From assembly GCA_964469155.1 (NCBI GenBank), contig CAYXXU010000004.1:19383-83382 (forward strand): a stretch of 64,000 nucleotides of DNA. Reading direction: 5' to 3'. The translations under genes were made by a program, and so were the position numbers. Every line of letters starts with the position of its first letter. The first letter of the stretch is position 1. This DNA is from CAIWKO01 sp964469155 (GTDB taxonomy: Bacteria > Bacteroidota > Bacteroidia > Bacteroidales > CAIWKO01). Of the stretch, positions 34,933-42,180 are shown one piece after another. A model generated the notes under the pieces. The model was not told where the DNA came from. It saw only the letters and a program-made list of their open reading frames with translations, and did not search any database.

Positions 34933-35364
34933 TCACGGTTTGATAGTCTTGTGCTTCATTTCATAATTATAGATACGGGCAGCATTGATAGAATGGTTTC
35001 TTGAACCAATGTATAGCGGAATGGTAGCGCCTATCATTACGGCACCTCCTGCGGCAAAGTACCATTGAGGGTCGTCGCCTATCAGCCATTTGATACCGGT
35101 ATAACCTATCAATCCGGCCCCCACTAAGGTAAGAATAATGGAGGGATTATTGTTGCGTTTGACCATCAGTATTTCTTCCATAGCATCGGGATAGGGTTGG
35201 CATACATCCTCCAGTTTTATCAGCGAAAGGTTCTTGCCTTTATAATTCATATCGGCCGACAGCATTTTCTTTTCAATGCTGATGGTGTCTGCGGCATTGC
35301 TTTGCGCCTTTGCACCGAAATGGAGTGACGGTAATAAAAGAAGGATTATGCTTAGGTATTTCAT
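34933..35364 (-). CDS. Small exported or membrane protein, partner of the AAA+ gene
   Basis: A 143-residue protein with a signal peptide (MKYLSIILLLLPSLHFGAKA), a polar domain (about residues 22-72) with one Cys, and two hydrophobic segments (about 75-90 and 98-120) that may form a membrane hairpin. The tail is basic (NYEMKHKTIKP). No family recognised. It is transcribed first and lies 22 bases before the double AAA+ ATPase; it could recruit or be remodelled by that ATPase (inference from position). Confidence 0.7.
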   Translation of the reverse strand: MKYLSIILLLLPSLHFGAKAQSNAADTISIEKKMLSADMNYKGKNLSLIKLEDVCQPYPDAMEEILMVKRNNNPSIILTLVGAGLIGYTGIKWLIGDDPQWYFAAGGAVMIGATIPLYIGSRNHSINAARIYNYEMKHKTIKP

Positions 35365-35512
35365 TATCTTAAGAATTGTCAGGTAAAATTACACAATTTC
35401 ATAACCCAAAATCATCAATAGATAATTTTCTGCTCCGCAGCGATAAAGAGTTTGTATCATTTTCAGCTTAATATTCCTATAAGAAAGCCTAACAAACAGT
35501 AAATTGGAATTA

Positions 35513-35570
35513 ACCCGGATACAACGTACATGTCGATGCGCTCATCATTTTTCAAACTGTGAATCCGGGT
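35513..35570. other. Long-loop inverted repeat in divergent promoter region
   Basis: ACCCGGAT (35513-35520) and ATCCGGGT (35563-35570) are perfect 8-bp arms 42 bases apart, in the gap between the small membrane protein gene and the ProX-like gene. Function unknown; could be chance or an operator pair. Nothing else clear was seen in this 282-base gap. Confidence 0.3.
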
Positions 35571-35623
35571 AAACATAAATACTTTGTTCTTATTCTCCTT
35601 TTAGCGATTTCCTTAATAATTTA

Positions 35624-35631
35624 TAATTTTG
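35624..35631 (+). promoter_or_regulatory. -7 element of the ProX-like gene
   Basis: TAATTTTG, 23 bases before the ATG at 35647. It overlaps an in-frame TTG at 35629, which therefore cannot be the start. Confidence 0.6.
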
Positions 35632-35646
35632 CATCAAATCATAAAC

Positions 35647-36138
35647 ATGAATGGTGATCCGAAAGTATACCAGGTGCTGAATGAACTTAATATTGATTTT
35701 GAATATATTGAGCACCCTCCGGCTCCTACGATTGAAATTGCCCGCCAATACTGGAAAGGACATGATGCCCAACATTGCAAGAATATTTTTTTCCGTAACC
35801 ACAAAGGTAACCGGCATTACCTGGTTATTATGGATTGTGAACAGAATCTGGCTATTCACGATATAGAAAAGCGCCTGAAACAGGGCAAACTGACCTTTGC
35901 TTCGGAGAAGAGAATGCAACTGTACCTGGGATTGATGCCCGGTTCGGTTTCGCCTTTCGGACTGATCTATGATACTGCCAAAAATGTGCATGTATTTCTG
36001 GATGTCAACCTGCAAAAGGCGCAGCGCATCAGTTTTCATCCCAACCAAAACACTGCCTCGCTGATTATTTTGTTTGCGGATTTCCTTCGGTATATGAATT
36101 TTACGGGCAATAGCTTTGAGTTTATTGAATTGTATTGA
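35647..36138 (+). CDS. YbaK/ProX-type aminoacyl-tRNA deacylase
   Basis: The protein has 163 residues from the ATG at 35647. It is a single YbaK/EbsC editing domain: YQVLNELNIDFEYIEHPPAP near the start, then CKNIFFRNHKGNRHYLVIMD (about residues 47-66), and GLMPGSVSPFGLIYD (about 99-113). The GSVSPFGL stretch is the conserved substrate-binding loop of the prolyl-tRNA editing (ProX) branch, which hydrolyses Ala- or Cys-tRNA(Pro) made by mistake. Free-standing proteins of this length correct errors in trans. It has its own promoter element at 35624-35631. Confidence 0.88.
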   Translation: MNGDPKVYQVLNELNIDFEYIEHPPAPTIEIARQYWKGHDAQHCKNIFFRNHKGNRHYLVIMDCEQNLAIHDIEKRLKQGKLTFASEKRMQLYLGLMPGSVSPFGLIYDTAKNVHVFLDVNLQKAQRISFHPNQNTASLIILFADFLRYMNFTGNSFEFIELY

Positions 36139-36179
36139 GCAAAACAATTTATTTTCCGGTAGTGACTTGTGGAATTTCA

Positions 36180-36187
36180 TATCTTCG
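36180..36187 (+). promoter_or_regulatory. Possible -7 element of the GreA/B-like gene
   Basis: TATCTTCG, one base off TAnnTTTG, 20 bases before the ATG at 36207. Confidence 0.4.
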
Positions 36188-36206
36188 TACTAATTATTAA
36201 CCATAC

Positions 36207-36668
36207 ATGGGCACCGACGAAAACAAATTACTGAAATCAAGGATAATTGAAGCATGTAAAAATCATCAGATGGATACCATTGCGAACCTGAAACGCGAAA
36301 TGGACGAGCATCAGCAATTGGCCAACGATTATGGCCCACCTAAAGACCGTTATGATGCTTTTCGCTCGCAGATGCTTCGCCGCCGCGATATTTTTGCCGA
36401 ACAATTGCAAAAGGCCACCGAAGAACTTTATACCCTAGATAAGATAAAGCCCGGCGAGCCGAGGAGCAAAGTGGAGTTCGGCGCTATTATTATCACTGAT
36501 AAGCAGAAATTTTTTGTGGCAACCAGCATGGGAAAGATCGTTATCGATAAAGAAACATATTTTTGTATCTCACCTGCGGTGCCTGTTTATAAGGTGCTGG
36601 AAGGATTAAAGAAAGGCGATACAACCACCTTTAACAACAACCCTATTAAGATCGTTGATGTATTCTGA
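36207..36668 (+). CDS. GreA/GreB-like transcription factor family protein
   Basis: A 153-residue protein. The N-terminal half is a charged helical coiled-coil-like region (KSRIIEACKNHQMDTIANLK ... RYDAFRSQMLRRRDIFAEQL), and the C-terminal half (about residues 83-153) matches the GreA/GreB C-terminal domain: VEFGAIIITDKQKFFVATSM, PVYKVLEGLKKGD and a terminal IVDVF. True Gre factors insert the coiled coil into the RNA polymerase channel to rescue stalled complexes. The tip region RYDAFRS lacks a clear acidic DE pair, so this is probably a Gre-like regulator rather than GreA itself. Monocistronic, just upstream of the broken tRNA-Ser copy. Confidence 0.72.
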   Translation: MGTDENKLLKSRIIEACKNHQMDTIANLKREMDEHQQLANDYGPPKDRYDAFRSQMLRRRDIFAEQLQKATEELYTLDKIKPGEPRSKVEFGAIIITDKQKFFVATSMGKIVIDKETYFCISPAVPVYKVLEGLKKGDTTTFNNNPIKIVDVF

Positions 36669-36710
36669 GCGAGTTAGCCGGAAACTACTCTTGCATTAAC
36701 AAAAAAAATG

Positions 36711-36718
36711 TACTTTTG
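36711..36718 (+). promoter_or_regulatory. -7 element of the broken tRNA-Ser copy
   Basis: TACTTTTG, identical to the element before the intact tRNA-Ser at 37054-37061. It sits 12 bases before the tRNA fragment and is part of the duplicated segment; it could now transcribe the GIY-YIG gene. Confidence 0.6.
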
Positions 36719-36729
36719 TGCCCGAAACA

Positions 36730-36777
36730 GGAGAGATGGGCCCGTAGGGCGCCCTATGGGCCAGAGCGGTCGAATGC
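36730..36777 (+). pseudogene. 5' fragment of tRNA-Ser, interrupted by a 22-bp palindrome
   Basis: GGAGAGATGG (36730-36739) and CAGAGCGGTCGAATGC (36762-36777) are together identical to nucleotides 1-26 of the intact tRNA-Ser(CGA) at 37075. Identity stops exactly where the anticodon arm begins. A 22-base insertion (36740-36761) splits tRNA positions 10 and 11. No anticodon arm, T-arm or acceptor 3' strand follows, so this copy is not functional. Confidence 0.88.
36740..36761. repeat. 22-bp GC-rich palindromic insertion in the tRNA fragment
   Basis: Arms GCCCGTAGGGC and GCCCTATGGGC are inverted repeats that differ only at one position (a G-T pair in RNA). The insertion is absent from the intact tRNA-Ser. 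It is similar in style to the tiny palindromes at 5209-5222 and 28624-28638. Confidence 0.85.
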
Positions 36778-36795
36778 AATGGCTATTCAAAAGAA

Positions 36796-37038
36796 ATGTT
36801 CTATACATACATACTAAAAAGCTTAAAGGATGGCAGGTATTATTATGGCCATACTTCTGATATTGAAAAAAGAATATTAATGCATAATGGTGGTAAAGTA
36901 AAATCAACATCAAACAGAAGGCCATTCGTTGTTCATTATTTTGAAGAGTATTCAACGAAGGTTGAAGCAACCAGAAGGGAATATTTCTTTAAAACTATTG
37001 ATGGTTATAATTATTTAAAGAGTAGAAACATTATTTAA
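36796..37038 (+). CDS. GIY-YIG endonuclease-domain protein (UPF0213/YhbQ-like)
   Basis: An 80-residue protein consisting of one minimal GIY-YIG domain. It reads MFYTYILKSLKDGRYYYGHT at the start (the GIY and YIG positions become YTY and YYG), then DIEKRILMHNGGKVKST with the conserved Arg, and a C-terminal ATRREYFFKTIDGYNYLKS that provides the Glu equivalent. The family is a metal-dependent single-strand nicking nuclease; the cellular role of these small proteins is poorly known. The gene lies exactly between the broken 5' copy and the intact tRNA-Ser. The duplicated tRNA promoter at 36711-36718 is its only visible promoter. Possibly the nuclease that mobilised this segment (inference). Confidence 0.85.
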   Translation: MFYTYILKSLKDGRYYYGHTSDIEKRILMHNGGKVKSTSNRRPFVVHYFEEYSTKVEATRREYFFKTIDGYNYLKSRNII

Positions 37039-37053
37039 TATCAAATATTGATG

Positions 37054-37061
37054 TACTTTTG
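37054..37061 (+). promoter_or_regulatory. -7 element of tRNA-Ser
   Basis: TACTTTTG, 14 bases before the mature tRNA 5' end. It belongs to the second copy of the duplicated promoter segment. Confidence 0.65.
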
Positions 37062-37074
37062 CAAACCGAAAACA

Positions 37075-37166
37075 GGAGAGATGGCAGAGCGGTCGAATGC
37101 GGCGGTCTCGAAAACCGTTGTCCGCCTTACGGCGGACCGGGGGTTCGAATCCCCCTCTCTCCGCCA
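37075..37166 (+). tRNA. tRNA-Ser (anticodon CGA)
   Basis: A 92-nt class II tRNA. The acceptor stem GGAGAGA/TCTCTCC is perfect, with discriminator G and encoded CCA. The anticodon loop is CTCGAAA, giving CGA, which reads UCG. The variable arm is long (7-bp stem GTCCGCC/GGCGGAC, loop TTAC). The T-arm is GGGGG-TTCGAAT-CCCCC. A terminator follows directly. Nucleotides 1-26 and the promoter are duplicated at 36711-36777 with a GIY-YIG gene between. Confidence 0.96.
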
Positions 37167-37168
37167 AA

Positions 37169-37206
37169 GAAAACAAAAGTGCCCCGATAGGGGCACTTTT
37201 GTTTTC
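37169..37206 (+). terminator. Terminator of tRNA-Ser
   Basis: A 17-bp perfect stem: GAAAACAAAAGTGCCCC with GGGGCACTTTTGTTTTC, loop GATA. It begins 2 bases after the CCA end. Confidence 0.9.
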
Positions 37207-37317
37207 TCTGAAGCACCCTCTTTTAGAATCATGAGCATAGCGAGTAATCCCATGAATCCTCCCAACTGGTTTGAGCAGATTCTAGTATAGGGATAGATAT
37301 CAGGTCTGTCAGATAAG

Positions 37318-37349
37318 AAAAGCCCCTGATTTGTTTTTCAGGGGCTTTT
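37318..37349 (-). terminator. Terminator of tRNA-Gly
   Basis: AAAAGCCCCTGA (37318-37329) pairs with TCAGGGGCTTTT (37338-37349), directly after the tRNA-Gly 3' end on the minus strand. Confidence 0.85.
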
Positions 37350-37425
37350 TGGAGCGGTATATGGGACTCGAACCCACGACCCTCAGCTTGGGAAGCTAAT
37401 GCTCTACCAACTGAGCTAATACCGC
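37350..37425 (-). tRNA. tRNA-Gly (anticodon CCC)
   Basis: A 76-nt tRNA on the minus strand. The acceptor stem is GCGGTAT/ATACCGC with discriminator T and encoded CCA. The D-arm begins TAGCTCAGTTGG, the anticodon loop is TTCCCAA, giving CCC, and the T-arm GTGGGTTCGAGTCCCAT is standard. It is convergent with tRNA-Ser; each has its own terminator. Confidence 0.95.
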
Positions 37426-37442
37426 GTTGGTAAAATCAGTTG

Positions 37443-37450
37443 CAAAAATA
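37443..37450 (-). promoter_or_regulatory. -7 element of tRNA-Gly
   Basis: TATTTTTG on the minus strand, 18 bases before the tRNA 5' end at 37425. Confidence 0.6.
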
Positions 37451-37476
37451 TGAATTTTATTGTTTCTGACAAGGTG

Positions 37477-38163
37477 TTAAAAGTTGAGAAGGAGTTTTTT
37501 TCTTTTCTGTTCATATTCATCCTTTGAAATCACTTTTTCAGCATAAAGGTTTTCCAGTTTTTTGATTTTTATGACATTCATTTCCAGTTCTTCCAGTTTC
37601 TGATGAAATTCTGTTCCGAATTCTATATTCTCTTTGTAAGCATCGATGATCTTTTGGTTTTCTTCAAATTTCTGTTTCCAATGGTTGTCATCCGATGATG
37701 GTTGTTCACTTGTTTTTGCAGCCTGTCCGGATTGTATCTTTTTTATTTCTTCGTTGAGAATATTCACCTGTATCTGCAGTTCGTCTTTTTCTTTCAGAAT
37801 AGCCTCTTTATCACGAATAATTTTTTTCATAAGGATATCTTTATCAACCAGGTTGCAATGGGCGGTTTCGAGCGATGCCCGGTTATTTTGATTGTTAATC
37901 TCAATTTCCTTGGTTTTAATAGAGATGATCCTCAATAAGGCCCGGTTTTTTCTAAATAGCAGCAGAACTCCTGCTAACAATATGATAATTAGCGTTGCAG
38001 AGCCTATGAGTGCGGCGGTCAGATATTGGGTGTGTTTTTTTATCTGTGCCTTTTCCGATAATGGTGTTGTGATGGTATCGGTTTTAGCTTGTGGATTTAA
38101 TTGAGGGTAGGAGTTGGATATGAAAAACAAAGAAAGAAAAAGGATAATAATAAATCGTTTCAT
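37477..38163 (-). CDS. Exported/membrane coiled-coil protein with SHOCT-like C-terminus
   Basis: The protein has 228 residues. A signal peptide (MKRFIIILFLSLFFISNS) is followed by a membrane segment (about residues 50-70, IGSATLIIILLAGVLLLF), then a long charged coiled coil (about 80-205). The last 30 residues (KKLENLYAEKVISKDEYEQK) match the SHOCT short C-terminal module: a helix, a turn with 'G/VIS..E', then a second helix. SHOCT modules are oligomerisation or regulatory tails. The overall function is unknown. It is monocistronic behind tRNA-Gly. Confidence 0.75.
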   Translation of the reverse strand: MKRFIIILFLSLFFISNSYPQLNPQAKTDTITTPLSEKAQIKKHTQYLTAALIGSATLIIILLAGVLLLFRKNRALLRIISIKTKEIEINNQNNRASLETAHCNLVDKDILMKKIIRDKEAILKEKDELQIQVNILNEEIKKIQSGQAAKTSEQPSSDDNHWKQKFEENQKIIDAYKENIEFGTEFHQKLEELEMNVIKIKKLENLYAEKVISKDEYEQKRKKLLLNF

Positions 38164-38275
38164 GAATGTTTGTTTGAAATGTAAAATTATAAAATTAAAT
38201 TATTACTGAGTAGCATTATTTTGCTGTGATGTTATTGTCCCATGCATGGAATTCATTAATCAGCCTAAAGTTTTC

Positions 38276-38283
38276 TACTTTTG
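38276..38283 (+). promoter_or_regulatory. -7 element of the first MATE gene
   Basis: TACTTTTG lies 17 bases before the TTG start at 38300, implying a very short leader. AAGGA just before the TTG may serve as ribosome binding site. Confidence 0.55.
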
Positions 38284-38299
38284 CAAAAAATAAGGACTA

Positions 38300-39628
38300 T
38301 TGCAATTACCTTCACATAAAGAGATTTGGAGCCTGACTTTTCCTATCCTGCTGAGCATGGTAGCTGAGAATATTATCAACATTACCGATACTGTTTTTCT
38401 GGCACGTGTGGGCGAAGGAGAATTGGGCGCTTCGGCTATTGGGGGTACGTTTTATGTGATTCTTTTTATTATTGGCCTTGGATTCAGTATAGGAACCCAA
38501 ATTATTATTTCGCGACGTCTGGGGGAGGGCAAACCACGCGAAGTAGGCAGTGTTTTCGAGATAAGCGTGTTTTTTTTAATGGTGGTGGCGGTGCTGTTGT
38601 TCGTGATGGTGCAATTGTTTTTCGCCCCGGTGTTCAATCATATTATGTCGTCGGCCGAGGTGTTTGATAAAACCGTGATCTATGTAAAATACCGCGTATG
38701 GGGTATCTTGTTTACCTTTATCGGATGTGCTTTCAGGGCCTTTTATACGGGAATATTTAAAACCAAGTTTCTGTTGATCAACTCCATTATATTGGCCCTG
38801 GTAAATGTGGTCTTTGCTTATGTACTTATCTTTGGTAAATTTGGTTTCCCTAAACTGGGTATTGAAGGTGCAGCCATTGCCACGGTTATTGCAGAGTTTG
38901 CTTCGGTGATGTTTTATGTTGTTGCGACCATCCGATGGGTTGATCTGAAGAAATACAATCTTTTTCAGCGGAAGAAATATGACCTGAAAATTATCTATAC
39001 CATTTTGGATGTTTCAGGATTTATTATTTTGCAACATTTAATCTCACTGTGCTCGTGGTTTGCATTTTTTATGGTGATAGAACAGAGAGGCGAACATCCG
39101 CTGGCCATAACCAATATTGTACGTAGTATTTATATCTTCTTTATGATTCCGGGATGGGCGTTCAGTTCGGCCACCAGCACCCTGGTAAGCAATATTATCG
39201 GGAAGAAAAATATTGAAGGTGTGATTCCTTTAATAAAAAGAATTACCCGTATGGGATTTCTGACGACGACTCTTTTGACGGTGCCGGCATTGTTATTTCC
39301 CAGACAGTTGCTTTCGCTTTATTCGCCGGATGTTACGCTGATAAGCGATAGCCTGCCGTCGTTTTATGTGGTGATGCTGGCATTGTTTGTTTTTTCGCTG
39401 ACCTTTAACCTCTTTAGCGGGGTAACAGGCACGGGCAATACGCGTATTTCGCTGCTGATTGAGGTAGTGGGTGTGGTGCTATACCTGGCAACGGTTTATG
39501 TGGTGGTGATTTTATTGAAATTGCCTCTTGCTGTGGCGTGGACAGCCGAAGTTGAATACTTTATCGTGATTTTTATTCTCTCCTATTTCTATCTGAAAAA
39601 GGGAAGTTGGAAAACGAAAGTGATTTGA
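38300..39628 (+). CDS. MATE family efflux transporter
   Basis: A 442-residue protein with about twelve membrane segments. The N-terminal pattern EIWSLTFPILLSMVAENIIN-ITDTVFLARVGEGELGA is the MATE signature around helices 1 and 2, and the second half repeats it (ILDVSGFIILQHLISLCSW). MATE proteins export cationic drugs or metabolites in exchange for Na+ or H+. The start is a TTG at 38300 with AAGGA 5 bases upstream; the next ATG (codon 20) would remove part of helix 1. Monocistronic. A second, only distantly similar MATE gene lies at 42181. Confidence 0.92.
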   Translation: MQLPSHKEIWSLTFPILLSMVAENIINITDTVFLARVGEGELGASAIGGTFYVILFIIGLGFSIGTQIIISRRLGEGKPREVGSVFEISVFFLMVVAVLLFVMVQLFFAPVFNHIMSSAEVFDKTVIYVKYRVWGILFTFIGCAFRAFYTGIFKTKFLLINSIILALVNVVFAYVLIFGKFGFPKLGIEGAAIATVIAEFASVMFYVVATIRWVDLKKYNLFQRKKYDLKIIYTILDVSGFIILQHLISLCSWFAFFMVIEQRGEHPLAITNIVRSIYIFFMIPGWAFSSATSTLVSNIIGKKNIEGVIPLIKRITRMGFLTTTLLTVPALLFPRQLLSLYSPDVTLISDSLPSFYVVMLALFVFSLTFNLFSGVTGTGNTRISLLIEVVGVVLYLATVYVVVILLKLPLAVAWTAEVEYFIVIFILSYFYLKKGSWKTKVI

Positions 39629-39681
39629 TCAGGTAACTTAATCACGAATTTGACGTAATCGTAAGTTAGTTTAATTAAGAA

Positions 39682-40854
39682 ATGAAACTGCTCATTAAAT
39701 ATACTCTCTTTGCTATTGTATTTGGCTTTAGTCTTTTCGTTTTTACGAAAATTACGGCCGATCATCCTGTAAAGAATCCTACGGATGACGACCGACATCT
39801 GACCTTGCTTTTTATGGGCGATATCATGCAGCATCTGCCTCAAATTGAGGCTGCCTGGGACGATTCATTGAAAATCTATTCCTACGATTCTTGTTTTAAA
39901 TACGTGGCTCCGCTCATTCGCAGCGCCGATATTGCTATGGCTAACCTGGAAGTTACACTGGCAGGCCGCCCTTACACAGGTTATCCGCAGTTTAGCGCCC
40001 CCGACCAATTGGTGGGGGCATTATTGTGGGCAGGCATCGATATTGTGGGTACGGCCAACAACCATTCGTGCGATAGGGGCGGTAAGGGCATTGAGCGTAC
40101 CCTGCATATATTAGACAGCATGGGCATGCAGCATACAGGTACTTTCACTGATTCGGTTTCGCGCGTGCAAACTTACCCTATGATGGTTCATAAAAACGGT
40201 TTCAAACTGGCCCTGCTGAATTATACTTATGGAACCAATGGTCTGGAGGTTCCCCGGCCTTATGTGGTGAACCTGATCGATACCAATATTATGAAACTGG
40301 ATCTGAAACGCGCAACAGATTCTGCCCCTGATAAGGTGATAGTGTTTATTCATTGGGGCGATGAGTATAAATTGTATCCCAATCAATACCAGAAGGATAT
40401 TGCCCGCATTTGTTTTTCGAATGGCGCCGATATTATTATTGGTATGCATCCGCATGTGATCCAGAAAATTGAAAAATTTAATTTTCCTGACAGCAACGGG
40501 CGTGAGGTTTTCATTGCGTACTCATTGGGCAACTACATCTCGAACCAGCGCGACCGTTATAAAGATGGCGGACTGATGGTGAGTATCAACCTGATAAAGC
40601 GTAATAATAAGGTAAGCATTGATCAGGCAGACTGGCATCTGAGTTGGGTATATACTCCTGTGGAAAAGGGGCGCAAGAAATACTATATTCTGCCCGTCGC
40701 TGATTTTGAGCGGCAGCCCAGGCTCATTGATACGGTTTCGTTTCAGAAAATGATGCTCTTTGCCGCCGATTCGCGCGAATTGATGCAAAAAGAGAATAAA
40801 GGAGTATCAGAAGGGGTATTCGATTTAGAAACCAAATTTTGGCATACGAAATAA
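39682..40854 (+). CDS. CapA-like metallophosphatase family protein
   Basis: A 390-residue protein with an N-terminal signal anchor (about residues 5-24). The PGA_cap/CapA fold shows LLFMGDIMQHL (metal-binding Asp), ADIAMANLEVTL, GIDIVGTANNHSCDRGGKG, VIVFIHWGDEY and ADIIIGMHPHVIQKIE, covering all metal-ligand blocks. The family takes its name from poly-gamma-glutamate capsule synthesis, but no capB/capC genes are here, so the substrate is unknown; an envelope-facing phosphoesterase is likely. It follows the MATE gene by 53 bases and ends at a bidirectional terminator. Confidence 0.88.
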   Translation: MKLLIKYTLFAIVFGFSLFVFTKITADHPVKNPTDDDRHLTLLFMGDIMQHLPQIEAAWDDSLKIYSYDSCFKYVAPLIRSADIAMANLEVTLAGRPYTGYPQFSAPDQLVGALLWAGIDIVGTANNHSCDRGGKGIERTLHILDSMGMQHTGTFTDSVSRVQTYPMMVHKNGFKLALLNYTYGTNGLEVPRPYVVNLIDTNIMKLDLKRATDSAPDKVIVFIHWGDEYKLYPNQYQKDIARICFSNGADIIIGMHPHVIQKIEKFNFPDSNGREVFIAYSLGNYISNQRDRYKDGGLMVSINLIKRNNKVSIDQADWHLSWVYTPVEKGRKKYYILPVADFERQPRLIDTVSFQKMMLFAADSRELMQKENKGVSEGVFDLETKFWHTK

Positions 40855-40895
40855 AAAAAGCTCTCAGGCAAATGCATGAGAGCTTATAATTTTTT
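40852..40895. terminator. Bidirectional terminator between convergent genes
   Basis: AAGCTCTCA (40858-40866) pairs with TGAGAGCTT (40877-40885), with an A-run before and a T-run after, so it can stop transcription from both the CapA-like gene and the T9SS cargo gene. Confidence 0.85.
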
Positions 40896-40929
40896 CTATT
40901 GGGTCATCTGATTCCGGACTCCAAACTCC

Positions 40930-42039
40930 CTAATGTTTCACCACAAACTTACCCGAAGTCTTGCCTTGTTTCCCCATCAGGTTATAGAAATACATACCGT
41001 TGGGCAAATTGCCAACCGCAAACGTAATTTCGTTTCGATTGCCTATCATGGCACTACTCACTTCATTTCCCAAAACATCATAAACCATAGCTTCGCTATA
41101 CCCAAGTGTTTTGGTAATCGTCACCATATCATGAGCCGGATTTGGATAAACGCCCGGGCTATTTTCATCAGCATTTTCGCTAATACCGGAGTAAACATCG
41201 CGCACCCAACTCACTCGGGTCACATAATTGCTCAGTTTATACATTTCCATAGTTACCGCCGGAATACCCAGGCCTTTCATCCACCAGTTGTAGGTAACCG
41301 CTGTATCCTTTCTGATGGTTATTCTATACCATCCCGAATAACTTTGTGCGGGCGGAGGCACATTGGCATAGCCATAAATACTATCAATCGAATAAACAAT
41401 ATTTTTTTGGCGCAAAGCCGGAAAAATATCGGTTGGAGTGGTCATCGTTCCCCAGGCATCAATTTCCGAATAATGAACGGCCTTATGCTTGATGCGCAGC
41501 GTATCAATAGGCACAGTCAGCGGAAACCCGTTGTATGATGTATCATATTGAAAAGTACATCTCGATTTGCTATCGCCCATCACCACCGAATTACAAATAG
41601 TCTGATAATTGGCAGGCAGCTTTAATGACGTATCGGGCGCACTGAACACCACTTTTATACTATCGCCCGTACCCAAAAAATCAGTAACCACACCATAATG
41701 CAACAGGCCTGCAGCAGAGCTGTTGTAATACGAATAATTTAACAGGTTATCGATATGATAGGCAACATTAGCATTGGGGAAAAAATTATGCATCACACCC
41801 ACGTTGCTGTTCACCAGATCAATATGCATAGTGTCGAGCGTTGAATGTAGCGCCATAAAATTCCAGGTCTGGTTAGTTCCGGGGGCTCCGGGCACAATGC
41901 CAGTAACCACGGCCGTATCGACTCTCAGATCGTAACTTCTCACGGGCACGCCCAGGTCGCTGAAGTTAAGGTTGATTTGCGATTGAGCATTCTGCATAAA
42001 CATACAAAACACGAACAAAATAAATAAAAGTTTTTTCAT
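40930..42039 (-). CDS. Secreted protein with T9SS type A sorting domain
   Basis: A 369-residue protein with signal peptide MKKLLFILFVFCMFMQNAQS. The body (about residues 22-285) is beta-rich with no domain I recognise; it includes TNQTWNFMALHS near 55 and a conserved-looking WYRITIRKDTAVTYNWWMKG. The C-terminal about 75 residues are a Por secretion tail: SPGVYPNPAHDMVTI, then MVYDVLGNEV and NGMYFYNLMGKQGKTSGKFV. It is therefore exported and either surface-attached or released by the T9SS. A TAAATTTG element lies at 42063-42070. Confidence 0.87.
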   Translation of the reverse strand: MKKLLFILFVFCMFMQNAQSQINLNFSDLGVPVRSYDLRVDTAVVTGIVPGAPGTNQTWNFMALHSTLDTMHIDLVNSNVGVMHNFFPNANVAYHIDNLLNYSYYNSSAAGLLHYGVVTDFLGTGDSIKVVFSAPDTSLKLPANYQTICNSVVMGDSKSRCTFQYDTSYNGFPLTVPIDTLRIKHKAVHYSEIDAWGTMTTPTDIFPALRQKNIVYSIDSIYGYANVPPPAQSYSGWYRITIRKDTAVTYNWWMKGLGIPAVTMEMYKLSNYVTRVSWVRDVYSGISENADENSPGVYPNPAHDMVTITKTLGYSEAMVYDVLGNEVSSAMIGNRNEITFAVGNLPNGMYFYNLMGKQGKTSGKFVVKH

Positions 42040-42062
42040 AGAGATTTAATTAAAATTTTTAC

Positions 42063-42070
42063 CAAATTTA
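42063..42070 (-). promoter_or_regulatory. -7 element of the 369-residue T9SS cargo gene
   Basis: TAAATTTG on the minus strand, 24 bases before the start at 42039. Confidence 0.55.
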
Positions 42071-42155
42071 AAAGAAAAAAATGATATACATCAACTTCAG
42101 CTGATTTTTAATAAAAAAGATGTAAACAGGCAACGGTTAAAGTTTTACATTATCG

Positions 42156-42163
42156 TATCTTTG
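42156..42163 (+). promoter_or_regulatory. -7 element of the second MATE gene
   Basis: TATCTTTG, 18 bases before the ATG at 42181. It forms a divergent promoter pair with 42063-42070. Confidence 0.65.
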
Positions 42164-42180
42164 CAAACTTTTTACACACT

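Noticed and set aside
36674..36970. Minus-strand ORF of 98 codons
   Set aside because: Antisense to the GIY-YIG gene and the tRNA fragment; no promoter or family signal.
37041..37290. ORFs across tRNA-Ser on both strands
   Set aside because: They translate the tRNA gene and its terminator; the tRNA fold is complete.
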